Notes: generated by a model not told the origin, from the letters alone. A DNA stretch of 15,866 bases from an uncultured Bacilli bacterium (GCA_947630935.1 CANRJL010000009.1:1-15866), one strand, 5' to 3'. Shown: positions 1 to 7,198, counted from the stretch's first letter. Made by a program: numbers and translations.

Positions 1-24
1 TATTAAATATTTTAGCTTTGGCAT
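1..24 (-). CDS. Start of an unidentified gene, cut by the window edge
   Basis: The minus strand reads GGTGAGGAA then ATG at position 24, followed by eight open codons (M-P-K-L-K-Y-L-I) to the window edge. The strong SD-like GGTGAGG with a short spacer is the main support. Only eight residues are visible, so no family can be named. It lies 70 bp downstream of the L,D-transpeptidase gene on the same strand and has no obvious terminator before it, so it could be cotranscribed. Confidence 0.5.
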
Positions 25-94
25 TTCCTCACCTTTTTTCTTTTTTTATTTTATCATTTTACTAAAAAAAAAGAAAGTCTTGTTAAATTAATTA

Positions 95-1600
95 TTAAAA
101 ATCGATTATTCGACTTCCTGTTATTTTATCAATTTGACTTGCTAACCATATAATATCAGATTCTAAAAAACGGGTACAGCTATGGGATGCTGGCTCATGT
201 TTTCCATTTCCCCAAGTATGCCATGGGCTGGAGCGGTGATTATCATATATTCCTCTTTTCCAGATTACTGGAATATTAGAACCTTGGTAATCAATCTCGC
301 CTACTTTATTTAAGTTAAAATGAACACCTACTCCATAACACTTATTATTTGGTCCTCCATCAGCTGTTAATTTACAGTCTCCTTTTAAAACTAAGCCGAC
401 GGCATCACCTGAATTCGTTACAAATGATCTTTCTACTTTCCAATTACCTTTGGAACCTTTAAACATATATGTATTTTGAGCGCCTTGGCTTTGCCAGAAT
501 AAATAATTTGTAGCACTGTCAAAGCCCATTTGATTGACAAATTTCTCTGCTACTTCATTTGAATAAACATCGCTTATATAATATTTGACGGCTTTTGTTT
601 CATAAGGGTCTATTTTATAGTATCTACTGCCTATTTTTATCATGTCTCCTATAAAATAATTTTTATTTCTAACTGGTCCTGTTCCATTTAATAAGACATT
701 TTTTATTTCATCTTTCTTTAAGGTTATTTGTTCTCCTGTTTCAGCATCTGTGCCAATTATATCTTTGGTTAAATCAACACGAACATAAATGGTATGAATA
801 ACTTTAACATTGCATTCAGCCTTTTTGGTTTTGTCATATTTAGATGTTACAGTTATTTTAGCATCTCCCATAAAATGAGCTTCTACTAAACCTTTTTCGT
901 TGACACTGGCAATCGGTGATTTACTAGATGTAAAGATAAAATCACTTGGGTCTAAGACTTGTCCTTTTTTATTTTTGATAACTAAATTATATTGATTAAC
1001 TGTCTGCGTAAAGTGACCTAAAACAATGTCATCATTTTCTAAAACAAAATCTTCGACTTTTTTAGTTGGAGTATCTTCTTCTTTAGAATTATCCTTAGAA
1101 TTGTTCTCGGTTGCTGAGTTATTTTCTGTATTACCTTTTGAACTATTATCTTCTTCTTTGTTATCTGTTTTATCTTTTGAATTGTTATTGCTTGATGGTT
1201 TGTTATTTTCTGGTTGACTTATTTCTGGTGGGTTGTTAGTTTGAGCGTTTCCTTTAGGAACTGTAACATCTCCTTGACCATTTAATTCAAGCACAGAATC
1301 TACGCGATTAACTATATCAAAAGATGTTTGGTCTGAAGTTATTTTGTAAGTATTACTTTTAGTGGTTACTTCAACACTTGCTTTGGGTGGTGATTCATAA
1401 ATATCATAAAAATCAATTTGATATGTATTTAAATTGGCATTCTCAGCAAATCTTCTTAAAAAATTTTCTACATATTTTTCACGATTGATGCGTAATTCAC
1501 CACTTTCACGATAGTAGCCATAATCAATGGAATCTATCATGGCTGATTCTGAAACTTCTTTTACTAAATAATAATTTTGGGGTGCTTGTAGTAGAAACAT
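95..1600 (-). CDS. Big2-domain L,D-transpeptidase-like cell-wall protein, main reading frame
   Basis: Likely an envelope enzyme that cross-links or modifies peptidoglycan outside the membrane. Residues 9-105 form a mixed N-terminal region. Residues 116-182 are a low-complexity N/S/K/E/D linker. Residues 190-270 resemble a bacterial Ig-like (Big2) domain (...ASVNEKGLVEAHFMGDAKITV). Residues 360-501 look like a YkuD-type L,D-transpeptidase: NYLFWQSQGAQNTYMFKG resembles the family's opening strands, and H472-S473-H-S-C475-T-R matches the SHGC-(I/V)-R active-site signature, making C475 the expected nucleophile. The usual G before Cys is replaced by S, so catalysis is inferred. The ATG at 1600 has no SD and is unlikely to be the true start. 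The expected start and membrane anchor lie at 1676 in another frame (see the 1524-1676 entry). If joined, the protein is about 526 residues. Confidence 0.75.
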   Translation of the reverse strand: MFLLQAPQNYYLVKEVSESAMIDSIDYGYYRESGELRINREKYVENFLRRFAENANLNTYQIDFYDIYESPPKASVEVTTKSNTYKITSDQTSFDIVNRVDSVLELNGQGDVTVPKGNAQTNNPPEISQPENNKPSSNNNSKDKTDNKEEDNSSKGNTENNSATENNSKDNSKEEDTPTKKVEDFVLENDDIVLGHFTQTVNQYNLVIKNKKGQVLDPSDFIFTSSKSPIASVNEKGLVEAHFMGDAKITVTSKYDKTKKAECNVKVIHTIYVRVDLTKDIIGTDAETGEQITLKKDEIKNVLLNGTGPVRNKNYFIGDMIKIGSRYYKIDPYETKAVKYYISDVYSNEVAEKFVNQMGFDSATNYLFWQSQGAQNTYMFKGSKGNWKVERSFVTNSGDAVGLVLKGDCKLTADGGPNNKCYGVGVHFNLNKVGEIDYQGSNIPVIWKRGIYDNHRSSPWHTWGNGKHEPASHSCTRFLESDIIWLASQIDKITGSRIIDF

Positions 1601-1676
1601 TGGAAACTAACATCATTATTACTATAATAAATACTCCTAATGCAATTAACCAATAACCCCAATAACTTTCTTTCAT
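1524..1676 (-). pseudogene. N-terminal membrane-anchor segment of the L,D-transpeptidase gene, in a shifted frame
   Basis: ATG at 1676 is preceded by AGAAGGTG as SD and, further up, a good promoter. It encodes MKESYWGYWLIALGVFIIVI and then more hydrophobic residues and NVSTTST, a typical N-terminal anchor. This frame ends at TGA 1524-1526 after 50 codons. The long downstream frame is one nucleotide off and is open only from about 1606, so a shift somewhere in 1524-1606 would join them. The likeliest place is the C4-A4 run at 1575-1582: reading ACC, skipping one C, then CAA AAT TAT gives STQNYYLVKE. The alternatives are a sequencing or assembly indel in the homopolymer, a real disabling mutation, or programmed +1 slippage at CCC-C. 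I cannot decide between them from this window. Confidence 0.65.
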
Positions 1677-1700
1677 AGTACACCTTCTAACTTTTTATGT

Positions 1701-1729
1701 ATTATAGTTGTTTATATAATTATTTGCAA
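1701..1729 (-). promoter_or_regulatory. Sigma-A-like promoter of the L,D-transpeptidase gene
   Basis: On the minus strand TTGCAA (1724-1729), a 17-nt spacer and a perfect TATAAT (1701-1706). The predicted transcript start is near 1694, about 18 nt before the ATG at 1676. This supports 1676, not 1600, as the real gene start. Confidence 0.6.
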
Positions 1730-1735
1730 CTTTTT

Positions 1736-3055
1736 CTATATTTTTTGGAAATAATTTTTATTTTTTAAAAATAGATGAAAACCAAATACACCAATAAGAA
1801 TTAAAAGAGCTAAAGGAATTTCTACTCCTGTTTGAGGGTTATCTACTAAGCCACAGCTTTTTAAATACTCTTCTTTGGCAACACTTTTGCCATTTTTATC
1901 GTAATACTTGCCATCTTTTTCTTGGCATTTTGAAATTGTAATATTGCAGGAATTTTCATAAGCTTCTTGGCTTACTTCATTGCCATTTTTATCATAATAT
2001 TTACCATCTTTTTCACTACATTTTTCATTAACATCACTAGTAATTCCTAGTTGTTTATTAGTACCTTTAGCAATAATAAAATTAATATAATATTTATCAT
2101 CAATTGTTTTATCTTCAATTGTTGCCGTAGCAAACACTGGTTCAAATTTATTAAGTTCTTTATCAATATAATTATTTTTATATCCGTATTCTAATTGAGT
2201 TTTTAAATAATTTTGACGAGCTTCTTTACTTGGAGTAGTATCTTCAATAATATGTTCTTCAATTTTAATATTTGTTTTTAAATTATTGTCAATTCTTTTT
2301 TTAGCTTGTTCTAAATAACTATTTTTATCTTCCTTAGTATCACTTGGAATATAAACAACTTCATATGAATAAAGTTTTAAAATTTTATCATTTACATCAT
2401 TAATATGTTCCTTTGGCTCTAAAACTTTGTATAGCACATTATCATACATTATTGTAATATTACTACAAGCAGCTTCAACAGTTGGGCTTAAATAATCTGT
2501 ATCTTCATAATAACATCCTTTATAAGCAATTGTTTTATTATAAGTAATATGTTTTTCTTTATTATTTTCTAAATTAGGGATATATACATTTTGATAATTC
2601 TTAACCTTATAATTAATATAATCTAAATCAGTAAGAATAGTTTTATTTACTTTATTTAAGTATTCACTAACTTTTTGGTCATATTCCTTATTAAACTCAG
2701 CCCATTTCAAATTTAATTCTTTGGTAACTTCAAAATTTTCCCCTTTATAAGTAAATGTAGCTTTGCTATAGTCTTCATTTATAACATTTTTTTGATTTTC
2801 TATTTTTAAACTAAAGGTATTATCATTTATTTTAAAAGGCAGTAAGAGATTTTCAACAAAGTTACTATATTCTTTTGAATTATCTTCATAATAAGAAACA
2901 TAGTCCTTAGGTGATATAGCATTAATGTTATAAATATCATTAGGAAATTTCTCACTTAATAATTTTTCTAATTCTTCTTTTGTTTCAGCTTTAACAATTC
3001 CCATAAACATTAAACAAATTAGACTACTAAATAATAATAAAACTCTTTTTTTCAT
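1736..3055 (-). CDS. Secreted surface protein with Cys-bounded repeats and NPQTG sorting-like tail
   Basis: I do not recognise a named family. Residues 1-23 are a clear signal peptide (MKKR, hydrophobic core, A-x-A-like VKA cleavage site). The body is Lys/Glu/Tyr/Asn-rich and has no obvious catalytic motif. Residues 346-370 and 377-401 are two near-identical 25-residue units of the form C-x-EKDGKYYDKNG-x-x-V-x-x-E-x-Y-x-x-SC. The C-terminus has NPQTG at 406-410, a hydrophobic stretch, then a basic tail (KNKNYFQKI). This is the layout of a sortase signal, with N in place of the L of LPxTG. The likely location is the cell surface, wall-linked or membrane-held. The SD is GAGG, 6 nt before ATG, and the gene has its own promoter. 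The function is unknown; an extracellular binding or structural role is the most that can be inferred. Confidence 0.8.
   Translation of the reverse strand: MKKRVLLLFSSLICLMFMGIVKAETKEELEKLLSEKFPNDIYNINAISPKDYVSYYEDNSKEYSNFVENLLLPFKINDNTFSLKIENQKNVINEDYSKATFTYKGENFEVTKELNLKWAEFNKEYDQKVSEYLNKVNKTILTDLDYINYKVKNYQNVYIPNLENNKEKHITYNKTIAYKGCYYEDTDYLSPTVEAACSNITIMYDNVLYKVLEPKEHINDVNDKILKLYSYEVVYIPSDTKEDKNSYLEQAKKRIDNNLKTNIKIEEHIIEDTTPSKEARQNYLKTQLEYGYKNNYIDKELNKFEPVFATATIEDKTIDDKYYINFIIAKGTNKQLGITSDVNEKCSEKDGKYYDKNGNEVSQEAYENSCNITISKCQEKDGKYYDKNGKSVAKEEYLKSCGLVDNPQTGVEIPLALLILIGVFGFHLFLKNKNYFQKI
1853..2020 (-). repeat. Two tandem Cys-bounded 25-residue coding repeats
   Basis: These encode residues 346-370 and 377-401 of the surface protein, separated by the six residues NITISK. 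Each unit begins and ends with Cys and shares EKDGKYYDKNG near its start. The units probably arose by duplication. The paired Cys could form a disulphide per unit outside the cell (inference). Confidence 0.8.
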
Positions 3056-3092
3056 AATTTTCCTCTTTTCATTACTCTACTATCATGTATTA

Positions 3093-3122
3093 ATAATATC
3101 ATTATTGGACTTTTAAAGTCAA
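3093..3122 (-). promoter_or_regulatory. Sigma-A-like promoter of the surface-protein gene
   Basis: TTGACT (3117-3122), an 18-nt spacer and TATTAT (3093-3098) on the minus strand, about 40 bp before the ATG at 3055. The -35 lies inside a near-palindrome (GGACTTTTAAAGTC on the plus strand), which could be an operator or chance. Confidence 0.5.
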
Positions 3123-3170
3123 TCTAAAATTTGCTTTTCTAATACTTGAAAAGTATAAAAAAAATTAAAA

Positions 3171-3770
3171 TTATTCAATAATTTTATCGGTAATAAAATA
3201 GATATTTTTAAGGCTATAGCTACTCTCTTTATGAATTGCATAAAGAAAAATTTCTTTGTTTTTAGTTTGAAAATAATTTTTTAGTTGTTCAGTATAAACA
3301 CTTTCTAAAAGGCAGATAAAATCATAATGTTCATAGTTATTCTCACTATTTAAGACATAGTTTAAACAACCTAATTTATATGAATGATTAAAGCTAGCTA
3401 ATTTTTTGATTACTTGGTTATGAAAGCTCATAACATATATTTTTTTGGAAGAATATTTTTCTAATAAGTTATGTAGTTTTTGACAATCTATATTATTTTC
3501 TTTGATTTCTAAAAGAAAAATTTTATCGCTATTTAATTTTAATAATTCGGTTAAAGTTGGTAATTCTGACATTTTCGAGTATGGTGTATTAGCTATTCTT
3601 TTTAAATGATATAAAGGACTATGATGAATGACAAATATAGCATCTTTACTAGTTCTTATATCGCATTCTAAACCACCATATTGATTATTTTTAAGAGCAT
3701 TTTTAAAAGCGCACATAGTATTTTCGGCACAATTAGATTTTAAACCACGATGGGCAATTAACATATTCAT
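3171..3770 (-). CDS. Short glycerophosphodiester phosphodiesterase (GDPD family)
   Basis: Predicted to hydrolyse glycerophosphodiesters to glycerol-3-phosphate plus an alcohol, in lipid or teichoic-acid turnover. No signal peptide is seen, so it is probably cytoplasmic. Motifs in order: H7-R8-G, E16-N17-T, E35-x-D37 (metal ligands in the family), H49 in VIHH, E88 in LLEIK, and a C-terminal FITD like the family's final ITD. It has 199 residues against roughly 240 in typical members. The usual HD after the second strand reads H49-H50, so the conserved Asp is missing. The start codon has no clear SD and lies 8 nt after the upstream stop, which suggests coupled translation from the hemW operon; a start at Met3 is possible. 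Confidence 0.85.
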   Translation of the reverse strand: MNMLIAHRGLKSNCAENTMCAFKNALKNNQYGGLECDIRTSKDAIFVIHHSPLYHLKRIANTPYSKMSELPTLTELLKLNSDKIFLLEIKENNIDCQKLHNLLEKYSSKKIYVMSFHNQVIKKLASFNHSYKLGCLNYVLNSENNYEHYDFICLLESVYTEQLKNYFQTKNKEIFLYAIHKESSYSLKNIYFITDKIIE

Positions 3771-3778
3771 AATAAAAG

Positions 3779-4225
3779 TTATGATTTCTTTTTAAAGCCT
3801 ATGACAATAATTTTAAATAAACATAAAATTATAAAAGCACAACCTCCTAATACATAATATTTTAAATAAGGAATAGTTTGGTCAGTATCATTAGCAACAT
3901 ATTCTTGAAAAACAGGAATTTCGTCAGTATTTTCTAAATTTTTATAAAAGGTATATTCTTCTATTTTTCCTTCTTTATTATAAACTGTATAAATAGCTTT
4001 TTCATTATCTTCCTCAATTTTTACTTCATTATTTTTATCCATTAAAGAATAATTAGCTTCAATATTTGTAGCATTAGCAATTAAATATACTGTATAGGTA
4101 TTTACTTTAGGGTCAAAGGGAATAGATAATTTACCATTTAAAACTTCAAAATGTTTTAAAGAGTCAGCTTGAATAGTTGGGATACCGATAAATAAGAACA
4201 AGAAAAAAAAGAATAATTTTTTCAT
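3779..4225 (-). CDS. Small membrane-anchored protein with a cadherin-like beta-sandwich domain
   Basis: Residues 1-20 form a signal peptide ending TIQA. Residues 25-95 match the pattern of the cadherin-like beta-sandwich family (L-x-x-L-S-I-P-F-D-P-x-V-x-x-Y-T-V), a small fold common in surface proteins of low-GC Firmicutes. Residues 124-144 are a transmembrane helix followed by GFKKKS, so the domain faces outward with a short cytoplasmic tail. No enzyme motif is present. The SD AGGAGG (4231-4236) overlaps the hemW stop codon, so translation is coupled to hemW. The role is unknown; adhesion or an envelope scaffold is a guess. Confidence 0.75.
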   Translation of the reverse strand: MKKLFFFFLFLFIGIPTIQADSLKHFEVLNGKLSIPFDPKVNTYTVYLIANATNIEANYSLMDKNNEVKIEEDNEKAIYTVYNKEGKIEEYTFYKNLENTDEIPVFQEYVANDTDQTIPYLKYYVLGGCAFIILCLFKIIVIGFKKKS

Positions 4226-4234
4226 AAGAACCTC

Positions 4235-5317
4235 CTATATCATTTTTAATAAAATTTCATTCATTACATATAGTTTGTCCTCAGGAATAAAAATATATTC
4301 TTTTTTTTGTTTTAATTCTTTATTTTTTAGTAAAGGCGTGATAGGATATGCTTCTTTTAAGTCTATTTGATACTTTTCTTTAAACTCTTTTTGATTAATT
4401 CCTTTTATTTTTCTTAAACCTAACATTATTTCATTATCCATTATTTCTTGTTTAGATAAGATTTTTTCTTCTAAGCGATAATTTCCTTTTAAATAAGAAA
4501 AGAAACTTTTAGTATTAGTATATCTAACTTTATCAATATAACCACTAGCTGATAAGCCAAAACCATAATATTCTTCATTATTCCAATAGGTTAAATTATG
4601 AACTGATTCTTTACCTTTTTTAGCAAAATTACTAACTTCATAATGGTTATAACCATTTCTAATTAAACAATCAACAATAATTTCATACATAAATGCTTCA
4701 TCATCTGCTAAAAGAGAAGGAATGTTATTTACTTTTAATAAAGTATGGTCTTCAAGTTGAAGACTATAGGCACTGATGTGGTCGGGTTTTAATTTTAAAT
4801 ATAACTTTAAATCTTTTCGTAAATCATCAAATGTCTCATTATAAAAGCCATACATTAAATCTAAATTAATATTGTTAAAGCCTAAACTTCTAGCTAAAGC
4901 GATTTTTTCTTTGGCATCTTTAAAGGTATGATTTCGACCCATTAAATTTAATAAATGAGGTTGAAAGCTTTGAATACCAATACTTAGTCTTGTCACATTA
5001 TAAAATTTTAATAATTTTAAAAGATTAAGGTTAAGGTCTTCTAAATTACATTCAAAAGTAAATTCAATATTTTTCATTTTAGCAAATTTTTTAGTTAGAT
5101 TTAATAAATACTCTAAGCTTTCTAAAGATAAACAGGAAGGAGTTCCGCCCCCTATATATATTGATTTAATTTCTTCGCCCATATAGTAATTATCAATTTC
5201 ATCATTTAGTCTTTGTAAATATTGTTTAGCCCATTTTGAATCATAAAATACTTTACAAAAATCACAATAGGAACAGATACTTTTACAAAATGGAATATGA
5301 ATATAAACACCTTTCAT
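4235..5317 (-). CDS. hemW: Radical SAM protein HemW (heme chaperone, formerly called HemN-like)
   Basis: HemW proteins bind a 4Fe-4S cluster and SAM and are thought to bind and transfer heme; they are not the coproporphyrinogen oxidase itself. The start YIHIPFCKSICSYCDF carries the cluster motif C11-x3-C15-x2-C18, and GGGTPS at 56-61 is the SAM-binding glycine motif. The length of 360 residues is slightly under the usual 375-390. An additional Cys at 21 (CDFC) is not part of the standard HemW motif. The neighbourhood agrees: in many Firmicutes hemW follows lepA, although here two unknown genes and a terminator intervene. It overlaps the upstream gene by ATGA (5314-5317). hrcA, the usual next gene, is absent. 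Confidence 0.92.
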   Translation of the reverse strand: MKGVYIHIPFCKSICSYCDFCKVFYDSKWAKQYLQRLNDEIDNYYMGEEIKSIYIGGGTPSCLSLESLEYLLNLTKKFAKMKNIEFTFECNLEDLNLNLLKLLKFYNVTRLSIGIQSFQPHLLNLMGRNHTFKDAKEKIALARSLGFNNINLDLMYGFYNETFDDLRKDLKLYLKLKPDHISAYSLQLEDHTLLKVNNIPSLLADDEAFMYEIIVDCLIRNGYNHYEVSNFAKKGKESVHNLTYWNNEEYYGFGLSASGYIDKVRYTNTKSFFSYLKGNYRLEEKILSKQEIMDNEIMLGLRKIKGINQKEFKEKYQIDLKEAYPITPLLKNKELKQKKEYIFIPEDKLYVMNEILLKMI

Positions 5318-5628
5318 TTTCTCTTTGCACCTTCTTTTTGTTTTTCAGCTTCTAAAATAAAATTTTCATAAGCTTCTTGACCATATTTATTAATTAAACG
5401 TTCATTTTCTAAAGAAAAAAAATCTATAATAAAGGGAGAATCAAAAGATATATTTGTGGGAACAGAAGTAAGTAAAAAATCAAGAATATAAGAAGATTCT
5501 AGAGAAATATCATTTTCCTTTTTAGCTAAGACATCTGTTAAACCTATATAATAATTTTTAATCATTGCAATATTTTCAGGATATTTTTTCTTTAATTTTT
5601 GAATGATAATTAAATATTCTTTTTTCAT
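5314..5628 (-). CDS. Unknown 104-aa protein, first gene of the hemW operon
   Basis: I do not recognise this protein. It is a soluble, Lys/Glu-rich, mostly helical-looking chain with no signal peptide, membrane segment or Cys. Its stop overlaps the hemW start (ATGA), and it follows a promoter with a perfect -10, so it is expressed with hemW. The SD is GAAGG, about 9-10 nt before the ATG. Coding confidence comes from its position, overlap and codon use; no function can be assigned. Confidence 0.7.
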   Translation of the reverse strand: MKKEYLIIIQKLKKKYPENIAMIKNYYIGLTDVLAKKENDISLESSYILDFLLTSVPTNISFDSPFIIDFFSLENERLINKYGQEAYENFILEAEKQKEGAKRK

Positions 5629-5648
5629 ATATTCGAACCTTCTTCATT

Positions 5649-5677
5649 ATTATAGCAAAAATAAAATAAGAGTTGAA
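5649..5677 (-). promoter_or_regulatory. Sigma-A-like promoter of the hemW operon
   Basis: TTCAAC (5672-5677, weak -35), a 17-nt spacer and perfect TATAAT (5649-5654) on the minus strand. The predicted start near 5641 is about 13 nt before the first ATG. Confidence 0.55.
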
Positions 5678-5699
5678 ATTTTTTTAATATCGCTTTACA

Positions 5700-5735
5700 A
5701 AATAAAAAGTAGAACTTTTTTTGGTCTACTTTTAT
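5700..5735 (-). terminator. Intrinsic terminator after the triple-HTH gene
   Basis: Arms 5705-5713 and 5725-5733 form a perfect 9-bp stem (minus strand AAAAGTAGA / TCTACTTTT, 11-nt loop) followed by TATTTTG. It sits directly behind the stop at 5739, separating this gene from the hemW operon. Confidence 0.65.
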
Positions 5736-5738
5736 TTT

Positions 5739-6971
5739 CTAATAATCAGCTTTTTTCTTTAAGATAAGACGGGGGTCAGTAATTCCTTGATTAAAGGTAT
5801 CTACTCTTTCCATACTTTCTTGATATTCAGGAGGAACAAAAGGAAGAATAGCATCTCTTTTATAGCCTAAACTTTGATAAGAAGCGGCATATTTAATACG
5901 ATATTTTAGAACAATTAATTTTTCATCAGCTGTTAATTTATAGAACGGTTTATTTTCTTGACGTAAATTTTGATATTCTTTATCTAATAACATAGAGTCC
6001 ATTTTTTCTTTTTGCCGACTAAAATATTTTTCTTCCAAAGCATTATTAAAAGATTTAGAAGCTAATTTTTTAGAAACATTTAAATAATCTTTAGCAAATT
6101 TAAGAGCATTTCTTAATTTGGTTTCATTTTCAAAATTGGTTGTAATACAGCAAAGAATGGCATTAGAACAATCTAAATGTTTAGCTAAAGAAAGTAATTG
6201 ATGATATAGAAATTGTTCATTTTCAAAGCCCATTAACTTTTTAACATCTCTTAAAGATAATTGAAATTCTAAAATAAGATGAAGCCAAAAATTACCATTT
6301 TTAATAAGTTGTTCTTTTTTCTTTAAGTCATTTTTAGAAATTGGGGTTTGATAACAGATGTTTTTAGCATTTATAACAATTCGATTTTTAGTGGTTATTT
6401 CTTTACGTTCTTTTTTGATTTGTTCTTGTCTTAAATTTAAAAATTTAAGAAGTTCTTCTGCGGTTAAAAAGAAACGAATATTAGGCATTTTTTTAAGATT
6501 TAGAAAATTACTTGTTACAGTTGATAAAGCACATTTATATTTTCTTGCTATATCTTCAACAGATAATGACTCATTAAAATCACGAACCATTTGGGCAACT
6601 TGTTGATAATGGTAATATTTTTTAACAAAGGAATTTTTGGAATACTTAGCTAAATTATAACCCATATTTTCCAAATTTTGAAATCTTTGCCAAATGGTAG
6701 TTTCTCCTAAATCTAATGTTTCTTGATATCTTTTTAAAGAAGCTTCATAACGTTTGGGGTCAAATAAACGGGTATTTTTAACTTTTAATAAATACAGGGT
6801 TTTATGTAATACTATTTCATTAACATTTAAAATAACTGCCATTTCTAAAAATAAATAGCCATCATTAATAAATTTAATTATTAGTTCAATAAGTTCTTCT
6901 TTGCTAAAAACTTTTTGATTATAATAAGCAATATCATTTTGTAAACGAATATTTTCCATTATTTTATTCAC
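5739..6971 (-). CDS. Unknown protein with three helix-turn-helix-like segments
   Basis: I do not recognise this protein. It is 410 residues from GTG at 6971, or 406 from ATG at 6959. The SD is poor for both; AAAGAGTG upstream of the ATG favours 6959 slightly. Three segments share the layout of a small HTH: residues 30-63, 126-160 (SVEDIARKYKCALSTVTSNF, the clearest one) and 229-263. Long charged helices lie between and after them, with no signal peptide or membrane segment, so a cytoplasmic DNA-binding or sigma-like role is possible. No catalytic motif is visible. It is flanked by its own promoter and terminator, so it is a single-gene unit. Confidence 0.75.
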   Translation of the reverse strand: MNKIMENIRLQNDIAYYNQKVFSKEELIELIIKFINDGYLFLEMAVILNVNEIVLHKTLYLLKVKNTRLFDPKRYEASLKRYQETLDLGETTIWQRFQNLENMGYNLAKYSKNSFVKKYYHYQQVAQMVRDFNESLSVEDIARKYKCALSTVTSNFLNLKKMPNIRFFLTAEELLKFLNLRQEQIKKERKEITTKNRIVINAKNICYQTPISKNDLKKKEQLIKNGNFWLHLILEFQLSLRDVKKLMGFENEQFLYHQLLSLAKHLDCSNAILCCITTNFENETKLRNALKFAKDYLNVSKKLASKSFNNALEEKYFSRQKEKMDSMLLDKEYQNLRQENKPFYKLTADEKLIVLKYRIKYAASYQSLGYKRDAILPFVPPEYQESMERVDTFNQGITDPRLILKKKADY

Positions 6972-7012
6972 TCTTTCTAAAAATTGCCTGAATATTAAAA
7001 AACTGTTTTCTT

Positions 7013-7041
7013 ATTTTAATAGATTCTTTTTTAAAATGCAA
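7013..7041 (-). promoter_or_regulatory. Sigma-A-like promoter of the triple-HTH gene
   Basis: TTGCAT (7036-7041), a 17-nt spacer and TAAAAT (7013-7018) on the minus strand, about 40 nt before the start codons at 6971 or 6959. Confidence 0.5.
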
Positions 7042-7102
7042 GAAAAAATGATTTTACTTTCCTACTTTTTTAGTTATGTAATTTAATAAAATGATTTTAT
7101 GT

Positions 7103-7139
7103 ATAAAAATAGTACTCAATCTACACTAGATTAAGTACT
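7103..7139 (-). terminator. Strong hairpin terminator downstream of lepA
   Basis: Arms 7111-7123 and 7127-7139 pair over 13 bp (one G-U pair) around a 3-nt loop. On the minus strand the hairpin is followed by ATTTTTAT. It lies about 100 bp after the lepA stop and before the triple-HTH promoter. A second hairpin at 7155-7191 precedes it on this strand. Confidence 0.6.
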
Positions 7140-7154
7140 GAACCAATTAAATTA

Positions 7155-7198
7155 GGGTAAATACTCAACATGTGAAAGTTAAGTATTTCCCTTTTTTT
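7155..7198 (+). terminator. Plus-oriented terminator-like hairpin with no plus-strand gene upstream
   Basis: GGG-t-AAATACT (7155-7165) pairs with AGTATTTCCC (7182-7191), with an inner AAC/GTT, and is followed on the plus strand by seven T (7192-7198). On the minus strand the same stem is preceded by A7 and followed only by TAATTTAATT. It may be the weak half of a bidirectional lepA terminator or the end of a small plus-strand RNA. Confidence 0.45.

Noticed and set aside
1026..1217. Plus-strand open frame rich in Ser and Leu
   Set aside because: It is the antisense of the low-complexity linker of the L,D-transpeptidase protein and has no SD.
3140..3170. ATACTT / AAGTAT hairpin after the GDPD gene as a terminator
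   Set aside because: The long T-run lies before, not after, the stem on the minus strand.
6358..6606. Plus-strand open frame of 82 codons
   Set aside because: It lies wholly inside the triple-HTH gene on the other strand, with no SD and a codon pattern of an antisense shadow.
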